Source: Methanocella_A sp049676595 (GTDB lineage: Archaea; Halobacteriota; Methanocellia; Methanocellales; Methanocellaceae). From it: DNA of 64,000 bases. Positions 1 to 8,598 of this stretch are shown in pieces. Numbering within the stretch: the first letter of the stretch is position 1; each line of letters opens with the position of its first letter. The notes beneath the pieces are model-generated. The model saw only the letters and a program-made list of their open reading frames with translations. It was not told where the DNA came from and did not search any database. Made by a program: the position numbers and the translations under genes. Location: NCBI RefSeq assembly GCF_049676595.1, contig NZ_CP187259.1, positions 434,001-498,000 of the forward strand, written 5' to 3'.

Positions 1-283
1 TCTTCTCGAAAAGGAGCACGGCCAGGAATAGCGATACAGCGGCGTAGAAGTATCCTCCGAGACGCTTGCTCTCCGACTCCCGCATGTACTCAGAACGGAA
101 CAGGTCCCGGCCTGTCAGCCGCATATACTCGAGAATCCCGGCTCCGAGAATGCATAGAAAGAGAGCGCCGAGCATCCACTCTCTGGGTATGAATAAGAAA
201 TAGGCGGCAGGTATTATGCATCCACCTATGTGGAATGCTTTCCTGCCGAGCTCCTTGAAAAATAAGGCACGGTCGAAGGGCAT
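1..283 (-). CDS. Dolichol kinase/phytol kinase-like CTP-dependent membrane protein (3' part outside window)
   Basis: The reading frame is open from an ATG at 283 to the window edge (94 codons), so only the N-terminal part is present. The residues RKAFHIGG near position 14, followed by hydrophobic membrane segments and a later R..SE......GGYFY stretch, resemble the SEC59/dolichol kinase and CDP-archaeol-type cytidylyltransferase families, membrane enzymes that use CTP in lipid metabolism. It starts 4 bp after the glyS stop on the same strand, so the two are probably co-transcribed. The substrate cannot be told from this fragment. Confidence 0.6.
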   Translation of the reverse strand, partial: MPFDRALFFKELGRKAFHIGGCIIPAAYFLFIPREWMLGALFLCILGAGILEYMRLTGRDLFRSEYMRESESKRLGGYFYAAVSLFLAVLLFEK

Positions 284-287
284 TCGA

Positions 288-2021
288 CTATACCCTTGTA
301 CCGTAGCCTTCGAGCGGCTTGCCGGTGCAGAGCAGCTCGCTGATGAGGCTGGCCAGGCCATCGGCCGGGTACCTGATCTGAGCCATGCTGTCCCTGTCCC
401 TGATAGTGACGGTGCCGTCCTCGATGGTCTGGTGATCGACAGTCACGCAGAACGGTGTGCCGGCCTCGTCATTGCGGCGGTACCTCTTGCCGATGGTGCC
501 CGACTCGTCGTACTCGACGAAGTATCCTGCCGACTTAAGGCCGCGGGCGATGTCCGCAGCCTTGCTGGCCAGCGGGTCTTTGCTGAGCAGCGGCAGCACG
601 GCCACCGTGATCGGGGCCACGGTGCGGTCGAAGCGCATGACGACGCGCTCTTCGTTGTCGACGATCTCCTCGTCGTAGGCGTGCTCCAGCACCGAATAGA
701 GAATCCGGTCCACACCATAGGAGGGCTCGACCACGTGGGGGATCACGTTCTCGCCATTGATCTCGACGTCGGCGGTCTTGTGCTCGAACAGGTCGCTGCC
801 GATGACGATCTCCTCGCCGTCGATATTCAGGCGTACCTCGGGTACGTCCAGCTGCTCGGGCTTCATGGACTTCAAAGCTGCCATGATCTTGCCCGCCTTG
901 CCCTTGAACTTCGGCCCGATGACGCCCATGTTCGGGGTGACGACAGTCTTCTTGATCTTCATCGGCGTGTCGAACGGGATGAACACGGACAGGTCGACTT
1001 CGCTGCGCTTCTGGTGGGCGGTCAGGTCGTAGCTTGTCCTGTCGGCGATGCCCACTATCTCGACCCACTTGAACCGGTCCAGCAGGACCTCCGCGTCCCA
1101 GCAGTCCGTGGCGTAGTGGGCGCGCTCGGTCGTCATGTGCTGGCGGAACCTCAGGCGCTTGCCGTCGATGCCCACGTTCACCAGGAACTGGTATGTCAGC
1201 GCCACGTAGTACGCGAGGTACTCGTTGGCGATGGTGCCCTTAGCGACTGCCTCTCCAACTGTCATGGGCTTGGGCTCGCCGCCGTTGAGCTGAGCGTCCT
1301 CGTCGTACAGCGGGAGGACCAGGTTCTTAACAGCTGCGAAGTTGGGGTGCCGGTTCTTGAACTGGGGATTGACGAACACCTCGGCCTCGGCCTGGGTGAA
1401 CTCCCTGAGGCGGATGACGCCCTGCCTCGGGGAGATCTCGTTCCGGTACGACTTGCCGATCTGGGTGACGCCGAAGGGGAGCTTCTCCCTGTAGAACCGC
1501 AGTAAGCGAGGGAAGTCCACGAACATGCCCTGCGCGGTCTCGGGGCGCATGTAGCCTTTCTTCTTCTGGCCGGGGCCGATCCAGGTGGAGAACATCAGGT
1601 TGAAGTCGTAGACGTCGCCCAGGTCTCCGCCGCATTCGGGGCACTTGATGTGGTGCTGGTGGATGATCTCGGTCATCTGCTCCTTCTTGAGGCCGTCCGG
1701 AATCTCCATCTCGCCCTTGATCACGTGATCTGCGCGGAAGGACTCCTTGCACTTCTGGCAGGTGGTCATCGGGTCTGCGAAGCCGCCCACGTGGCCCGAC
1801 GCCTCGAAGATCGCCTCGACGCCGATCGTCGGCGCCTCGATCTCGTAGAACCCTTCGCCCACGCAGTAGAACTTCCGCCACGCGTCCTCGATCTTCCGCT
1901 TCAGCGTGGCACCGAGCGGGCCGTAGTCGTAGAAGCCCGAGGCTCCGCCGTAGATCTCGAACGACGGCCAGATGAAGCCGCGGTTCTTGGCGAGCTCAAA
2001 CACCTTGTCATACTTGTCCAT
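288..2021 (-). CDS. glyS: Glycyl-tRNA synthetase, archaeal/eukaryotic one-subunit type
   Basis: 577 residues, full length for the homodimeric class II enzyme that charges tRNA-Gly with glycine in the cytoplasm. Class II motif 2 is seen at residues 193-201 (RNEISPRQG) and motif 3 near 440 (GVDRILYSVLE). CxxC pairs at 88-91 and 127-130 form a zinc-binding insertion. The last roughly 100 residues are the anticodon-binding domain (APITVAVLPLL onward). The ATG at 2021 follows a purine-rich gaggt sequence, and an AT-rich TATA-like stretch lies at about 2062-2073. The downstream lipid kinase-like gene is 4 bp away. Confidence 0.96.
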   Translation of the reverse strand: MDKYDKVFELAKNRGFIWPSFEIYGGASGFYDYGPLGATLKRKIEDAWRKFYCVGEGFYEIEAPTIGVEAIFEASGHVGGFADPMTTCQKCKESFRADHVIKGEMEIPDGLKKEQMTEIIHQHHIKCPECGGDLGDVYDFNLMFSTWIGPGQKKKGYMRPETAQGMFVDFPRLLRFYREKLPFGVTQIGKSYRNEISPRQGVIRLREFTQAEAEVFVNPQFKNRHPNFAAVKNLVLPLYDEDAQLNGGEPKPMTVGEAVAKGTIANEYLAYYVALTYQFLVNVGIDGKRLRFRQHMTTERAHYATDCWDAEVLLDRFKWVEIVGIADRTSYDLTAHQKRSEVDLSVFIPFDTPMKIKKTVVTPNMGVIGPKFKGKAGKIMAALKSMKPEQLDVPEVRLNIDGEEIVIGSDLFEHKTADVEINGENVIPHVVEPSYGVDRILYSVLEHAYDEEIVDNEERVVMRFDRTVAPITVAVLPLLSKDPLASKAADIARGLKSAGYFVEYDESGTIGKRYRRNDEAGTPFCVTVDHQTIEDGTVTIRDRDSMAQIRYPADGLASLISELLCTGKPLEGYGTRV

Positions 2022-2211
2022 TTAGTTACCTCGATGAATGTTAACGCACAACAAAAGAGCGTATAATGGGATATATTTTGTTATGACTGACGCCGCAAGG
2101 CGGCTGGTCTCAAAACGATATAAAAAGGGAAGGATCGCTGCCGGCCGGAACGAAGGTTATCGGTATTATCGCCTATCAGCGGCTACTGGTATCACAATCA
2201 CGGCATGTTGG

Positions 2212-2248
2212 CCTGTACAGGCACCCGGGTCGAGAGTGCCTGAACAGG
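2212..2248. other. Inverted repeat between the HTH gene and glyS
   Basis: CCTGTACAGGCAC at 2212-2224 pairs with GTGCCTGAACAGG at 2236-2248, with one mismatch and an 11-nt loop. It lies after the stop of the upstream HTH gene and before the glyS promoter, both on the minus strand. It could be a transcript end for the regulator or a protein-binding palindrome. No T tract follows on the minus strand. The remaining part of 2022-2295 has only AT-rich promoter-like sequence. Confidence 0.4.
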
Positions 2249-2295
2249 TGTCAGCGTAACCTTCTCAGATCATCTTGGTAAGACGGTTCTGAAAC

Positions 2296-2724
2296 TTAGA
2301 TGACTACTTTGCTCTCTTCGGTCTGGCCGCCGGAGAGCATGGTGCTCGGGTCGACGTTGAACATGTCCTTGAAGGCGTTCGGGTTGAACCTGAGCCTGAG
2401 CTTCGGCCTGCCCGGGCCTTTGTTGTGCATGGACTCGGTGTAGATGAGGCCGGCCCTGCGCATCTCGTAGATCCGCCTGGAGAAGGTCTCGACGCTGGCG
2501 ATGCCGAGCTTCAGGCCGTCCTCGCGGAGGTCCTTGTACAGCATGTTGCTGTTCGCGCAGGCCAGGATGAACACCGAGGTAGAATCGCGGAACGTGTTTT
2601 TAATCGCGCTGAACCGGGGCTGGTTCACCTGGTTCATCATACTCACGAAGTTGTTGGCTATCTCGTCGCCACACAACTTCCTGATGTTATCTACCAATTC
2701 CTGAGAAGTGGAATTTTTGGTCAT
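2296..2724 (-). CDS. Winged-helix HTH transcriptional regulator
   Basis: 142 residues from the ATG at 2724. An in-frame start 19 codons upstream would place the start inside the promoter, so I prefer 2724. The central region (about residues 45-110) looks like a winged helix: RDSTSVFILACANSNMLY, then TFSRRIYEMRRAGLIYT as recognition helix and GPGRPKLRLRF as wing. No sensor domain is visible. The specific family and target genes are not recognised. It lies alone between divergent promoters, upstream of glyS on the same strand but separated by about 270 bp and a hairpin. Confidence 0.7.
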   Translation of the reverse strand: MTKNSTSQELVDNIRKLCGDEIANNFVSMMNQVNQPRFSAIKNTFRDSTSVFILACANSNMLYKDLREDGLKLGIASVETFSRRIYEMRRAGLIYTESMHNKGPGRPKLRLRFNPNAFKDMFNVDPSTMLSGGQTEESKVVI

Positions 2725-2747
2725 AGTTAATATGCTGATTTTTTTGG

Positions 2748-2757
2748 ATTTAAATAT
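2748..2757 (-). promoter_or_regulatory. TATA box of the HTH regulator
   Basis: On the minus strand ATATTTAAAT is centred about 28 bp upstream of the ATG at 2724, which predicts a leaderless mRNA. The adjoining 2760-2940 stretch is strongly AT-rich and holds a small palindrome, CTTATA-aaaa-TATAAG, at 2853-2868, placed between this gene and the divergent gene at 3000. Confidence 0.55.
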
Positions 2758-2999
2758 TCCGGCGATAGTAATATTTTTCAAACTAAACCGGAACGGATTA
2801 AAAAAACTTGAGTTTTATAAGAGTAATAAGTATATTATATTCGGGCCAGTCGCTTATAAAAATATAAGTCGGCCATCTGTGCCTTATCGACCGGTCCCGG
2901 TGTATTTAAAGCATGGCCTGGTTTTTCAGACGTTTATGCGCCGGAGTAATAAAGGAAAGCTATTTATGGGAGCAACCTCGCAACGCGTTCTAGATTACC

Positions 3000-3359
3000 A
3001 TGAACGCACCTCTCGACGTGAAGCTCTTCGGTTACTACCCGGGCGCAAACTGTACGAAATGCGAGCATTCCCAGACCTGCGGCGGCCAGGCCCACGAGTG
3101 GGACTTCCACGACATCAAAGCCTCGCTGCTCTCGACGTACGGCGACCGCATCCAGGTATCCCTGATCAATGTCTTCTCCGAGGAAGTCAAAGCCTACCCT
3201 GAAGTCGTCGAGCACCTGAAAAAGTTCGGGCTGCGCATCCCCATCCTGATGATCGAAGGCGAGATCGTCGCCTGCGGCGGAGAGGCGAACGAGGACATAG
3301 TCCGAAAGGTCATCGATTTCCTGCTGGCTGAAAGGGAGCAGGAAACGGGCAAAGCCTGA
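3000..3359 (+). CDS. Small thioredoxin-fold (YuzD/DUF1462-like) protein
   Basis: 119 residues. The N-terminus has a beta strand followed by NCTKCEHSQTCGG (residues 17-29), giving a CxxC plus a third cysteine. The C-terminal half reads like a thioredoxin fold with a cis-proline type loop (LRIPILMIEGEIVACGG). This suggests a thiol/disulfide or metal-thiolate role in the cytoplasm, as in putative disulfide oxidoreductases of the YuzD type; the reaction is unknown. A TATA-like tatttatg lies at 2961-2968. It has its own promoter and no close operon partner. Confidence 0.55.
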   Translation: MNAPLDVKLFGYYPGANCTKCEHSQTCGGQAHEWDFHDIKASLLSTYGDRIQVSLINVFSEEVKAYPEVVEHLKKFGLRIPILMIEGEIVACGGEANEDIVRKVIDFLLAEREQETGKA

Positions 3360-3495
3360 GCTTGGGCCATCTGTTTTTTGTCCGCTTTTTGGTATGTGCT
3401 AATTTATTATACTACGGGCTCGTGCCTTTGACGACCCCTGTTTATCTTGTAAAAACACAAAGCGTAAATAGTTTCACAAGTATAGCAGCATCAGC

Positions 3496-4506
3496 ATGGA
3501 TGGTACTAAAAGGCTCGTCGATATGGGCTTTCTGCCGCTCCGCTACCGCACCAGCGGAGGCAACTACAAGCCGCACTTCTCGATAGCGTTTAAGAGTGGC
3601 GGAGAGCGCAGGACCTTCGGCATCGACACCACCCGCAACGGCAAAAAGGACGACCGGTACTTTCTGATTACCCACGCTCACACGGATCATTATGGTAAGT
3701 CTGCCATGCTCTCCGAGCGCTCGATCGCCTCGGACAAGACAACCGTGACGCTGCAGCTCAGGCACGACCAGTACTTTAACGGTACTACCTTCAAGGTAGG
3801 GGATACCCTCGACGTAGACGGTGTCAAGATCAAGACCTACGATACTTGCCACTCCATCGGTGCCTCTGCCTTCTACTGGGAGAACGACCAGGGCGTCAGA
3901 ATCCTCGTTACCGGCGACGTGAAGGACTTCCGGGGGCTGCCTAAGTGTGACGTCCTCGTCACCGAGGCTACCTACGGCAATCCTGTCGATCCCGGGTGCG
4001 CTTTCTGCGACGACCTCGACTCGTTCGCCGCGGCGCTGACCCACAAGAGGGTAGGCTTCGGGGCCTACGCCTTCGGCAAAGCACAAAGGGCCGTTTCTAT
4101 GATCAGAGAGCTCGGCTACGACGACCCCATCGAGATGGATAAGAGCTCGCTCCGCATCACCAGGCACCTGCTCGGCGAAGCCGCAGGCGAGCTGGCCGAG
4201 ATCGGCGAATACAATGGGCGGATGTGTATCACTTCGCCGTGGCACCTGGACCGGCTGCCTGCCGGCATCAAGAAGTTCGTCCTCACCGGGCAGAAATACT
4301 ACGAGCACCCGACCATCTGCATCAGCGACCACCTCGACTTCGGCGGCCTGCGGGACATGGTATACGCTGTCGACCCCGAGCTGACGCTGGTCTACCACCC
4401 CGAGGAAGGCAACTCCACGCACTTCTCGGCCTTTTTAAACAAGAACGGGAAAGAGTCGATCACGCTGTCCCAGTTATCGGGCGCGGTCAACGACGACTCC
4501 CTGTAG
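3496..4506 (+). CDS. Metallo-beta-lactamase-fold hydrolase, RNA-processing exonuclease-like
   Basis: 336 residues. The metal-binding signature HAHTDHYGKS occurs near residue 57, and later metal ligands are plausible in TCHSIGASAF and VTGDVKDF, so the MBL fold is well supported. The C-terminal part (ISDHLDFGGLRDMV, then LVYHPEEG) matches the layout of the beta-CASP/COG1236 exonuclease-like group, although no KH RNA-binding domain is present. It probably acts on nucleic acid in the cytoplasm; the substrate is inferred. The ATG at 3496 is the first good start. It is followed by a gene-free stretch and an independent promoter. Confidence 0.75.
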   Translation: MDGTKRLVDMGFLPLRYRTSGGNYKPHFSIAFKSGGERRTFGIDTTRNGKKDDRYFLITHAHTDHYGKSAMLSERSIASDKTTVTLQLRHDQYFNGTTFKVGDTLDVDGVKIKTYDTCHSIGASAFYWENDQGVRILVTGDVKDFRGLPKCDVLVTEATYGNPVDPGCAFCDDLDSFAAALTHKRVGFGAYAFGKAQRAVSMIRELGYDDPIEMDKSSLRITRHLLGEAAGELAEIGEYNGRMCITSPWHLDRLPAGIKKFVLTGQKYYEHPTICISDHLDFGGLRDMVYAVDPELTLVYHPEEGNSTHFSAFLNKNGKESITLSQLSGAVNDDSL

Positions 4507-4600
4507 CCCCGTTGGCTCTAATTCTCTCCTGTTGGGGCTCTTTACATAAACTTATATAAAAGATACGTAATTGATAATGATCACGCGATTGTGAGATAAG

Positions 4601-4609
4601 CTTTATATG
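4601..4609 (+). promoter_or_regulatory. TATA box deciding the start of the PGF-CTERM protein
   Basis: ctttatatg lies at 4601-4609. A transcript would begin near 4630, that is, after the ATG at 4624. The first usable start is therefore the TTG at 4660, which has a strong ribosome-binding sequence, GGAAGGGG, at 4645-4652 with a 7-nt spacer. Confidence 0.6.
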
Positions 4610-4659
4610 GCCTTTCCTCACATATGCGCATAATCCTGGAAAATGGAAGGGGATATAAC

Positions 4660-5511
4660 TTGAAATTAACTAGGCTAATACTGATCGCCTGCGTATTCTT
4701 CGCAATCATCGTGCCGCTCCAGGCATCTGCACAGAGCAGTGGCATGTACTTCGAAAACATCCAGGGCAAAGTCTACAACAAGGCTTTCCCTGCATCGGGA
4801 GCAAAAGTCACCCTGTACTCGTTCGACGGCAAGAAGCCCGGCTCCGAATACAGCAGCCTGACAACCACCGGCGACGGCACGTTCACCTTCAGGAACGTAG
4901 TGTTCGACCCGGCCAACCCGGTCTCCTACATCATCAAGGCCGAACGTGAAGGCAACGCTGCCTGGGCCCTGGTACTCTACTACCCGCCCGGCGTCGGCCC
5001 GGATCAGCCCGCAGAGGTCCAGTGGATCAACATAGACGTAGCCTCTGACGTACCGCCCATGAGGGGAGACACCACCGTCACCGTCTGGAGCACCGTAGGC
5101 GCCGGCCTGCCCGTCGGCGAGAACCTCGCCCGCGTGCTCGGGGCAACCCTCTCGCTGTACAACGTGGACCCCCAGAGCGGCAACCTGACCCAGGTCAGCT
5201 TCGCCAGCGTCCCGTCCACCGGCAGCGACGGCCAGTACACCTTCCATGCCCTGCCCTACGGCAAATACTACCTGAGGGCCGAAAAGAGCGGCAAGTACGG
5301 CGACCAGTATTTCTGGGTATCTCAGCAGGAGAACGCCCTGAACGTCATCTCCAACATCGACGTACCCAAGGCAACCCCCACCCCGAACGTGGTCCCGACC
5401 GCTAACGCGACCGCTACCGGCACCGGCGGCTTCCTCGGCATACCCGGTTTCGAGGCCATCGTCGCCCTGATAGCCCTCGCAGGCGCAGTCCTGTACCTGA
5501 GAAGAGAGTAA
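4660..5511 (+). CDS. Secreted surface protein with carboxypeptidase-regulatory-like repeats and PGF-CTERM tail
   Basis: 283 residues from TTG 4660; an in-frame ATG lies at 4624 but probably upstream of the transcription start. It has a signal peptide (LTRLILIACVFFAIIVPLQASAQ), then two Ig-like beta domains of the carboxypeptidase regulatory kind (GKVYNKAFPASGAKVTLYSFD; ARVLGATLSLYNVD with YTFHALPYGKYYLRAE). A Thr/Asn/Pro-rich linker comes before a C-terminal GFLGIPGFEAIVALIALAGA plus YLRRE. That tail fits PGF-CTERM, the archaeosortase A processing signal, so the protein is likely lipid-anchored at the cell surface. An 8-bp-stem terminator overlaps its stop. Confidence 0.8.
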   Translation: MKLTRLILIACVFFAIIVPLQASAQSSGMYFENIQGKVYNKAFPASGAKVTLYSFDGKKPGSEYSSLTTTGDGTFTFRNVVFDPANPVSYIIKAEREGNAAWALVLYYPPGVGPDQPAEVQWINIDVASDVPPMRGDTTVTVWSTVGAGLPVGENLARVLGATLSLYNVDPQSGNLTQVSFASVPSTGSDGQYTFHALPYGKYYLRAEKSGKYGDQYFWVSQQENALNVISNIDVPKATPTPNVVPTANATATGTGGFLGIPGFEAIVALIALAGAVLYLRRE

Positions 5512-5524
5512 AAACGCTCTCTTC
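5501..5524 (+). terminator. Hairpin terminator overlapping a stop codon
   Basis: GAAGAGAG (5501-5508) pairs perfectly with CTCTCTTC (5517-5524). The TAA stop of the surface protein lies at the start of the 8-nt loop, and a T-rich tract (cattttctaatttt) follows. Confidence 0.55.
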
Positions 5525-5655
5525 CATTTTCTAATTTTAAAAAACTGAACTTTTTTATAGTTATCCTGCTTAGAGCACTGCAGAACTGTTTTTCAATACG
5601 AACGCGTCCGTAGTTATAGAAAAGGCCTTTAATAAGCCCGTATTACATCTACTTG

Positions 5656-6510
5656 ATGCCCGAAGACGACAAGATGCTCATAGTCCCCCTGGGCGAGGAA
5701 TCGAAGATCATCACCCAGACCATCGCCAACGACACGGCGAGGAAGATTCTGGAGCTGCTGGCGGAGACCCCGATGTCGACCTCCAACATAGCGAAGAGGC
5801 TCGATATCCCCCTGACCACGGCCCAGTACAACATCGAGAAGCTCATGGAGGCGGGGCTGGTCGTCATCGAGAAGACGAAGTACAGCGAGAAAGGCCGGGA
5901 AGTCAAGCTCTACGCGCCGGCAAAGCGCATGATCGTGCTGGTGCCCAAGACTGCTACCAGCCAGTCGCTTATCGACGCGCTGAAGAAGTACTTTGTGTTG
6001 CTCCCCATTGCCCTGGTCGCATCGCTGTTCGTCGAGGTTGCCATGCAGTTGCAGAACGGCGCGGGCTTCCTGCTGGGCAGCAAGCTCCAGTCCGACGGAG
6101 TCGGCGAAGCTGGCGACCCGCTGCTGATGGCGACGATGAACAACACCTACAACAACGCCGGCACAAACGCCCAGGTGCCCGTCAGCGCACCCATGCCGCC
6201 CCTGCCCGAGGCGACAGCGATGGCCACCGACATGGCCCGGGAGCCGACCGTCTTCTTCGCGGCGGCCGGGAACACCACCTCAGGCTTCGACAAAGCCGCG
6301 GGCGCAACAGGCGACGCCGTGGGCCGGGCCGGCGACAGCCTCACGGGATTGCCAGCAGTACCACCTGCGGACACAGGCGCCGCCCAATCTCTAATTCCGT
6401 TCGACCTGCTCAACCACTGGGGCCTGTGGTTCCTGACCGGGTGCCTGCTCATCATCGGCGTCATGGTCGTCTACGACCTGTACATCAGGCGCAAAGTAAG
6501 TAAAAAATAA
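5656..6510 (+). CDS. Membrane-bound ArsR-type winged-helix regulator with an extracytoplasmic domain
   Basis: About 284 residues; TTG at 5653 or ATG at 5656 could start it. Residues about 20-95 form an ArsR-like winged helix (NDTARKILELLAETPMSTSN, then IPLTTAQYNIEKLMEAGLV and a wing). A first membrane helix follows (YFVLLPIALVASLFVEVAMQ). About 130 Ala/Pro/Asn-rich residues come next, then a second membrane helix near the C-terminus (GLWFLTGCLLIIGVMVVYDL). The DNA-binding part would be cytoplasmic and the Ala-rich loop outside. No partner gene is adjacent, and the ligand is unknown. Confidence 0.75.
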   Translation: MPEDDKMLIVPLGEESKIITQTIANDTARKILELLAETPMSTSNIAKRLDIPLTTAQYNIEKLMEAGLVVIEKTKYSEKGREVKLYAPAKRMIVLVPKTATSQSLIDALKKYFVLLPIALVASLFVEVAMQLQNGAGFLLGSKLQSDGVGEAGDPLLMATMNNTYNNAGTNAQVPVSAPMPPLPEATAMATDMAREPTVFFAAAGNTTSGFDKAAGATGDAVGRAGDSLTGLPAVPPADTGAAQSLIPFDLLNHWGLWFLTGCLLIIGVMVVYDLYIRRKVSKK

Positions 6511-6524
6511 CCTATTATTTTTAA

Positions 6525-6896
6525 CCACGGCGGCACGGCGACACTAAGACAATGGCAAACTACGATACGAAGAGCAACTGTTTGAACCACGGCGGCACGG
6601 CGACACGGAGACAATCCGTGCCCGAATAGCAAGGCATTCTTTTTTTATTGATCCACGGTGGCACGGCAGGCTGACGGCATGGAGACAACCAGATTTCCCT
6701 TCCTTCAGGCGATTGATCGAAAGTCCGGCTGAAGCGATTGGATAGTAAGGGTATGGTTAATGCTCTGTCTTTGTGTCGCCGTGGACATAAAAAGCGTTCA
6801 TTTTTACCGGTTCATGAATGTCTTTGTGTCGCCGTGCCGCCGTGGTTCAAATATTTGATCTACAGTTGCCAGGGTAAGTAGCCGTGTCGCCGTGGT
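6525..6896. repeat. Intergenic hairpin element, family A (CACGGCGG words)
   Basis: Three left units (6525, 6587, 6653) contain CCACGGCGGCACGGCGACAC or a close variant. Their inverse occurs at about 6765-6785, 6826-6850 and 6881-6896. The 25-bp segments 6582-6606 and 6826-6850 are perfect inverted repeats. The units are tandem 8-bp words (cacggcgg, cacggcga). A second, diverged copy in the same orientation lies at 62461-62935 and shares the central sequence (TTCCTTCAGGC, ATGGTTAATGCTCTGTCTTT) and the right flank (CAAATATTTGATCTACAGTTG, one base short here of a longer match). No coding potential is seen. Confidence 0.85.
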
Positions 6897-6912
6897 TAGA
6901 AAAATCGAAGGT

Positions 6913-8388
6913 TTAAGCCGGCTCTTCGTCGACCCCGACTGTGGTGAGGAAGCGGCGCCTGACGGCTTCGTCGGCCAGCTTCAGGAGCAGGTTCTTATCT
7001 TTGACACCCATGAAGATGCCGAGGGGTATCTGGGCGGCTGCGGTGCGCTGGTGGCCGCCGGCGGAGCCGATGTCGCTGAAAGCCCGGCTGATGATGTCGC
7101 CGATGTTGACCCGGATGTCCTTGCTCCTGGCGGACAGGTGGATCTTGTCATCGGTCATGCCAAAGACGAGCACCGTGGAGATGCCCTCCAGCTTTAAGAG
7201 GTGATCGGCGGCCTGGGGGAGGGTGTCCCGGTCGTGGACGAAGCCCACGTTGGAGATCAGGTAGCTGCCCTCTATCTTCTTATTCCGGATGGCTTCGCCC
7301 AGCACGTCCATAGTCTCCGCGGACATGGACGGGGTTTCGATCTGCGCCAGCAGGTCCTGCTCCGCGAGCGCATGGAGGAACGCCGCGCTGGTCAGGTCGA
7401 CGGCGGAGGTGTTACGCTTGAACTCGCTGGTGTCCGTCCTGATGCCGTACAGCAGTGCCGTCGCCAGGTTACTGGTGATCTCGAAGTCGAGCTCCTGCAC
7501 GTACCGGGTCATGATCGTCGACGTGGCGCCCACGTCCGGGCGGATGTCGACAAAGTCCACGTTCACGTCGAAGGCCTCCTGGGGTATGTGGTGGTCAATG
7601 ATGACGTTGATCTTCGTGTCCACTGGCAGCGAGTTGTTCCTGCCCGGGGTGTTGCAGTCGACCATGGCGAGCACATTGTATTCCGACAACATCGCGCTGG
7701 TGATCTGCCTGATGGGCACGCTGAGCAGGTTGATGAAAGCCCGGGTTTCCTGGTGTCCGATGGAGCCGAAGTACAGGATCTCGGCCACTTTACCGACGGA
7801 TTCCGCCAGGTTCTTCAGGGCGAGCGCACTGGCAATTGAGTCGGGATCAGGGTTGTCGTGGACGACGATGCCGAGCCTGCTGTCGGGGCCGAGCGACTTC
7901 AGGTAGGTCATCAGCTGCCAGGCAGCGCCCCTGAGCTCGATCTTTTGCAGCTCCGTCAGCGCCTTGTCCGCCACGATGCTGGGCGGGTGCAGCAGGATAT
8001 CTGCGCCGTTAGAGTAGAGTTCCTCTACGGTGACCAGGTCGATGGCCCTGACCATGGCGAAGGACCGGGGCGCCTTTTCCTTGACAAACCTCAGCGCCTT
8101 GAGGTTCGCCTGGAAGTTGGAGCTGAGGACAAAAATGCCGTCCGCGCCTTCCAGGGGTATCTCTTCTAGTGTTTTGTCAGTAGAGATATCGCCCTCCAGC
8201 GCCTCGTAGTTCTGGTCCCGCAGCGCCTCCACCCGGGATTTGTCTTTATCGATGATCAGGAACACTTTCTTCAGCTTGGCCAGCTCTTTTGCGACCGCGA
8301 GGCCGACGCTCCCGCCGCCAAGGATAACATACGAGTACTTCTGCCGCTTCGGCACCCTGCTCCGGACTTCTTTCTGCTGCTCTTCCAT
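6913..8388 (-). CDS. RCK (TrkA-N) domain fused to DHH-DHHA1 phosphoesterase
   Basis: 491 residues from ATG 8388; a TTG three codons earlier is less likely. Residues about 18-140 form a Rossmann TrkA-N/RCK domain (YVILGGGSVGLAVAKELAKL, then IIDKDKSR). Residues about 165-330 form a DHH domain (GIVVHDNPDPDSIASALAL, VDCNTPG, VIIDHHIPQ), and the C-terminus has DHHA1 (SARSKD...IGSAGGHQRTAAAQ). DHH-DHHA1 proteins of the NrnA kind hydrolyse short RNA or cyclic dinucleotides using Mn2+; the RCK part suggests control by nucleotide or ion. The DHH and DHHA1 motifs are intact. The exact substrate is inferred. Confidence 0.85.
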   Translation of the reverse strand: MEEQQKEVRSRVPKRQKYSYVILGGGSVGLAVAKELAKLKKVFLIIDKDKSRVEALRDQNYEALEGDISTDKTLEEIPLEGADGIFVLSSNFQANLKALRFVKEKAPRSFAMVRAIDLVTVEELYSNGADILLHPPSIVADKALTELQKIELRGAAWQLMTYLKSLGPDSRLGIVVHDNPDPDSIASALALKNLAESVGKVAEILYFGSIGHQETRAFINLLSVPIRQITSAMLSEYNVLAMVDCNTPGRNNSLPVDTKINVIIDHHIPQEAFDVNVDFVDIRPDVGATSTIMTRYVQELDFEITSNLATALLYGIRTDTSEFKRNTSAVDLTSAAFLHALAEQDLLAQIETPSMSAETMDVLGEAIRNKKIEGSYLISNVGFVHDRDTLPQAADHLLKLEGISTVLVFGMTDDKIHLSARSKDIRVNIGDIISRAFSDIGSAGGHQRTAAAQIPLGIFMGVKDKNLLLKLADEAVRRRFLTTVGVDEEPA

Positions 8389-8598
8389 AAGGAACAAATA
8401 TAGATCAGTTCTGCCTGTTAATTAAGTTATCAGCATGCTGCAAGGTCACCAGGCATATAATAATCAGCGAATCAGATGTAAAGTATCAGCGGGTACCGTA
8501 ATCTATATATGGTAGACGTGACTTATACAAGGTTCGCAGCGGCGTGATGTGTTGCAAGACACAATCATCGCAGGCGCAAACAAGATTGTATTCGGCGT

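Noticed and set aside
2038..2259. A 73-codon open frame between glyS and the HTH gene
   Set aside because: It covers the glyS promoter and the hairpin; the composition is not protein-like.
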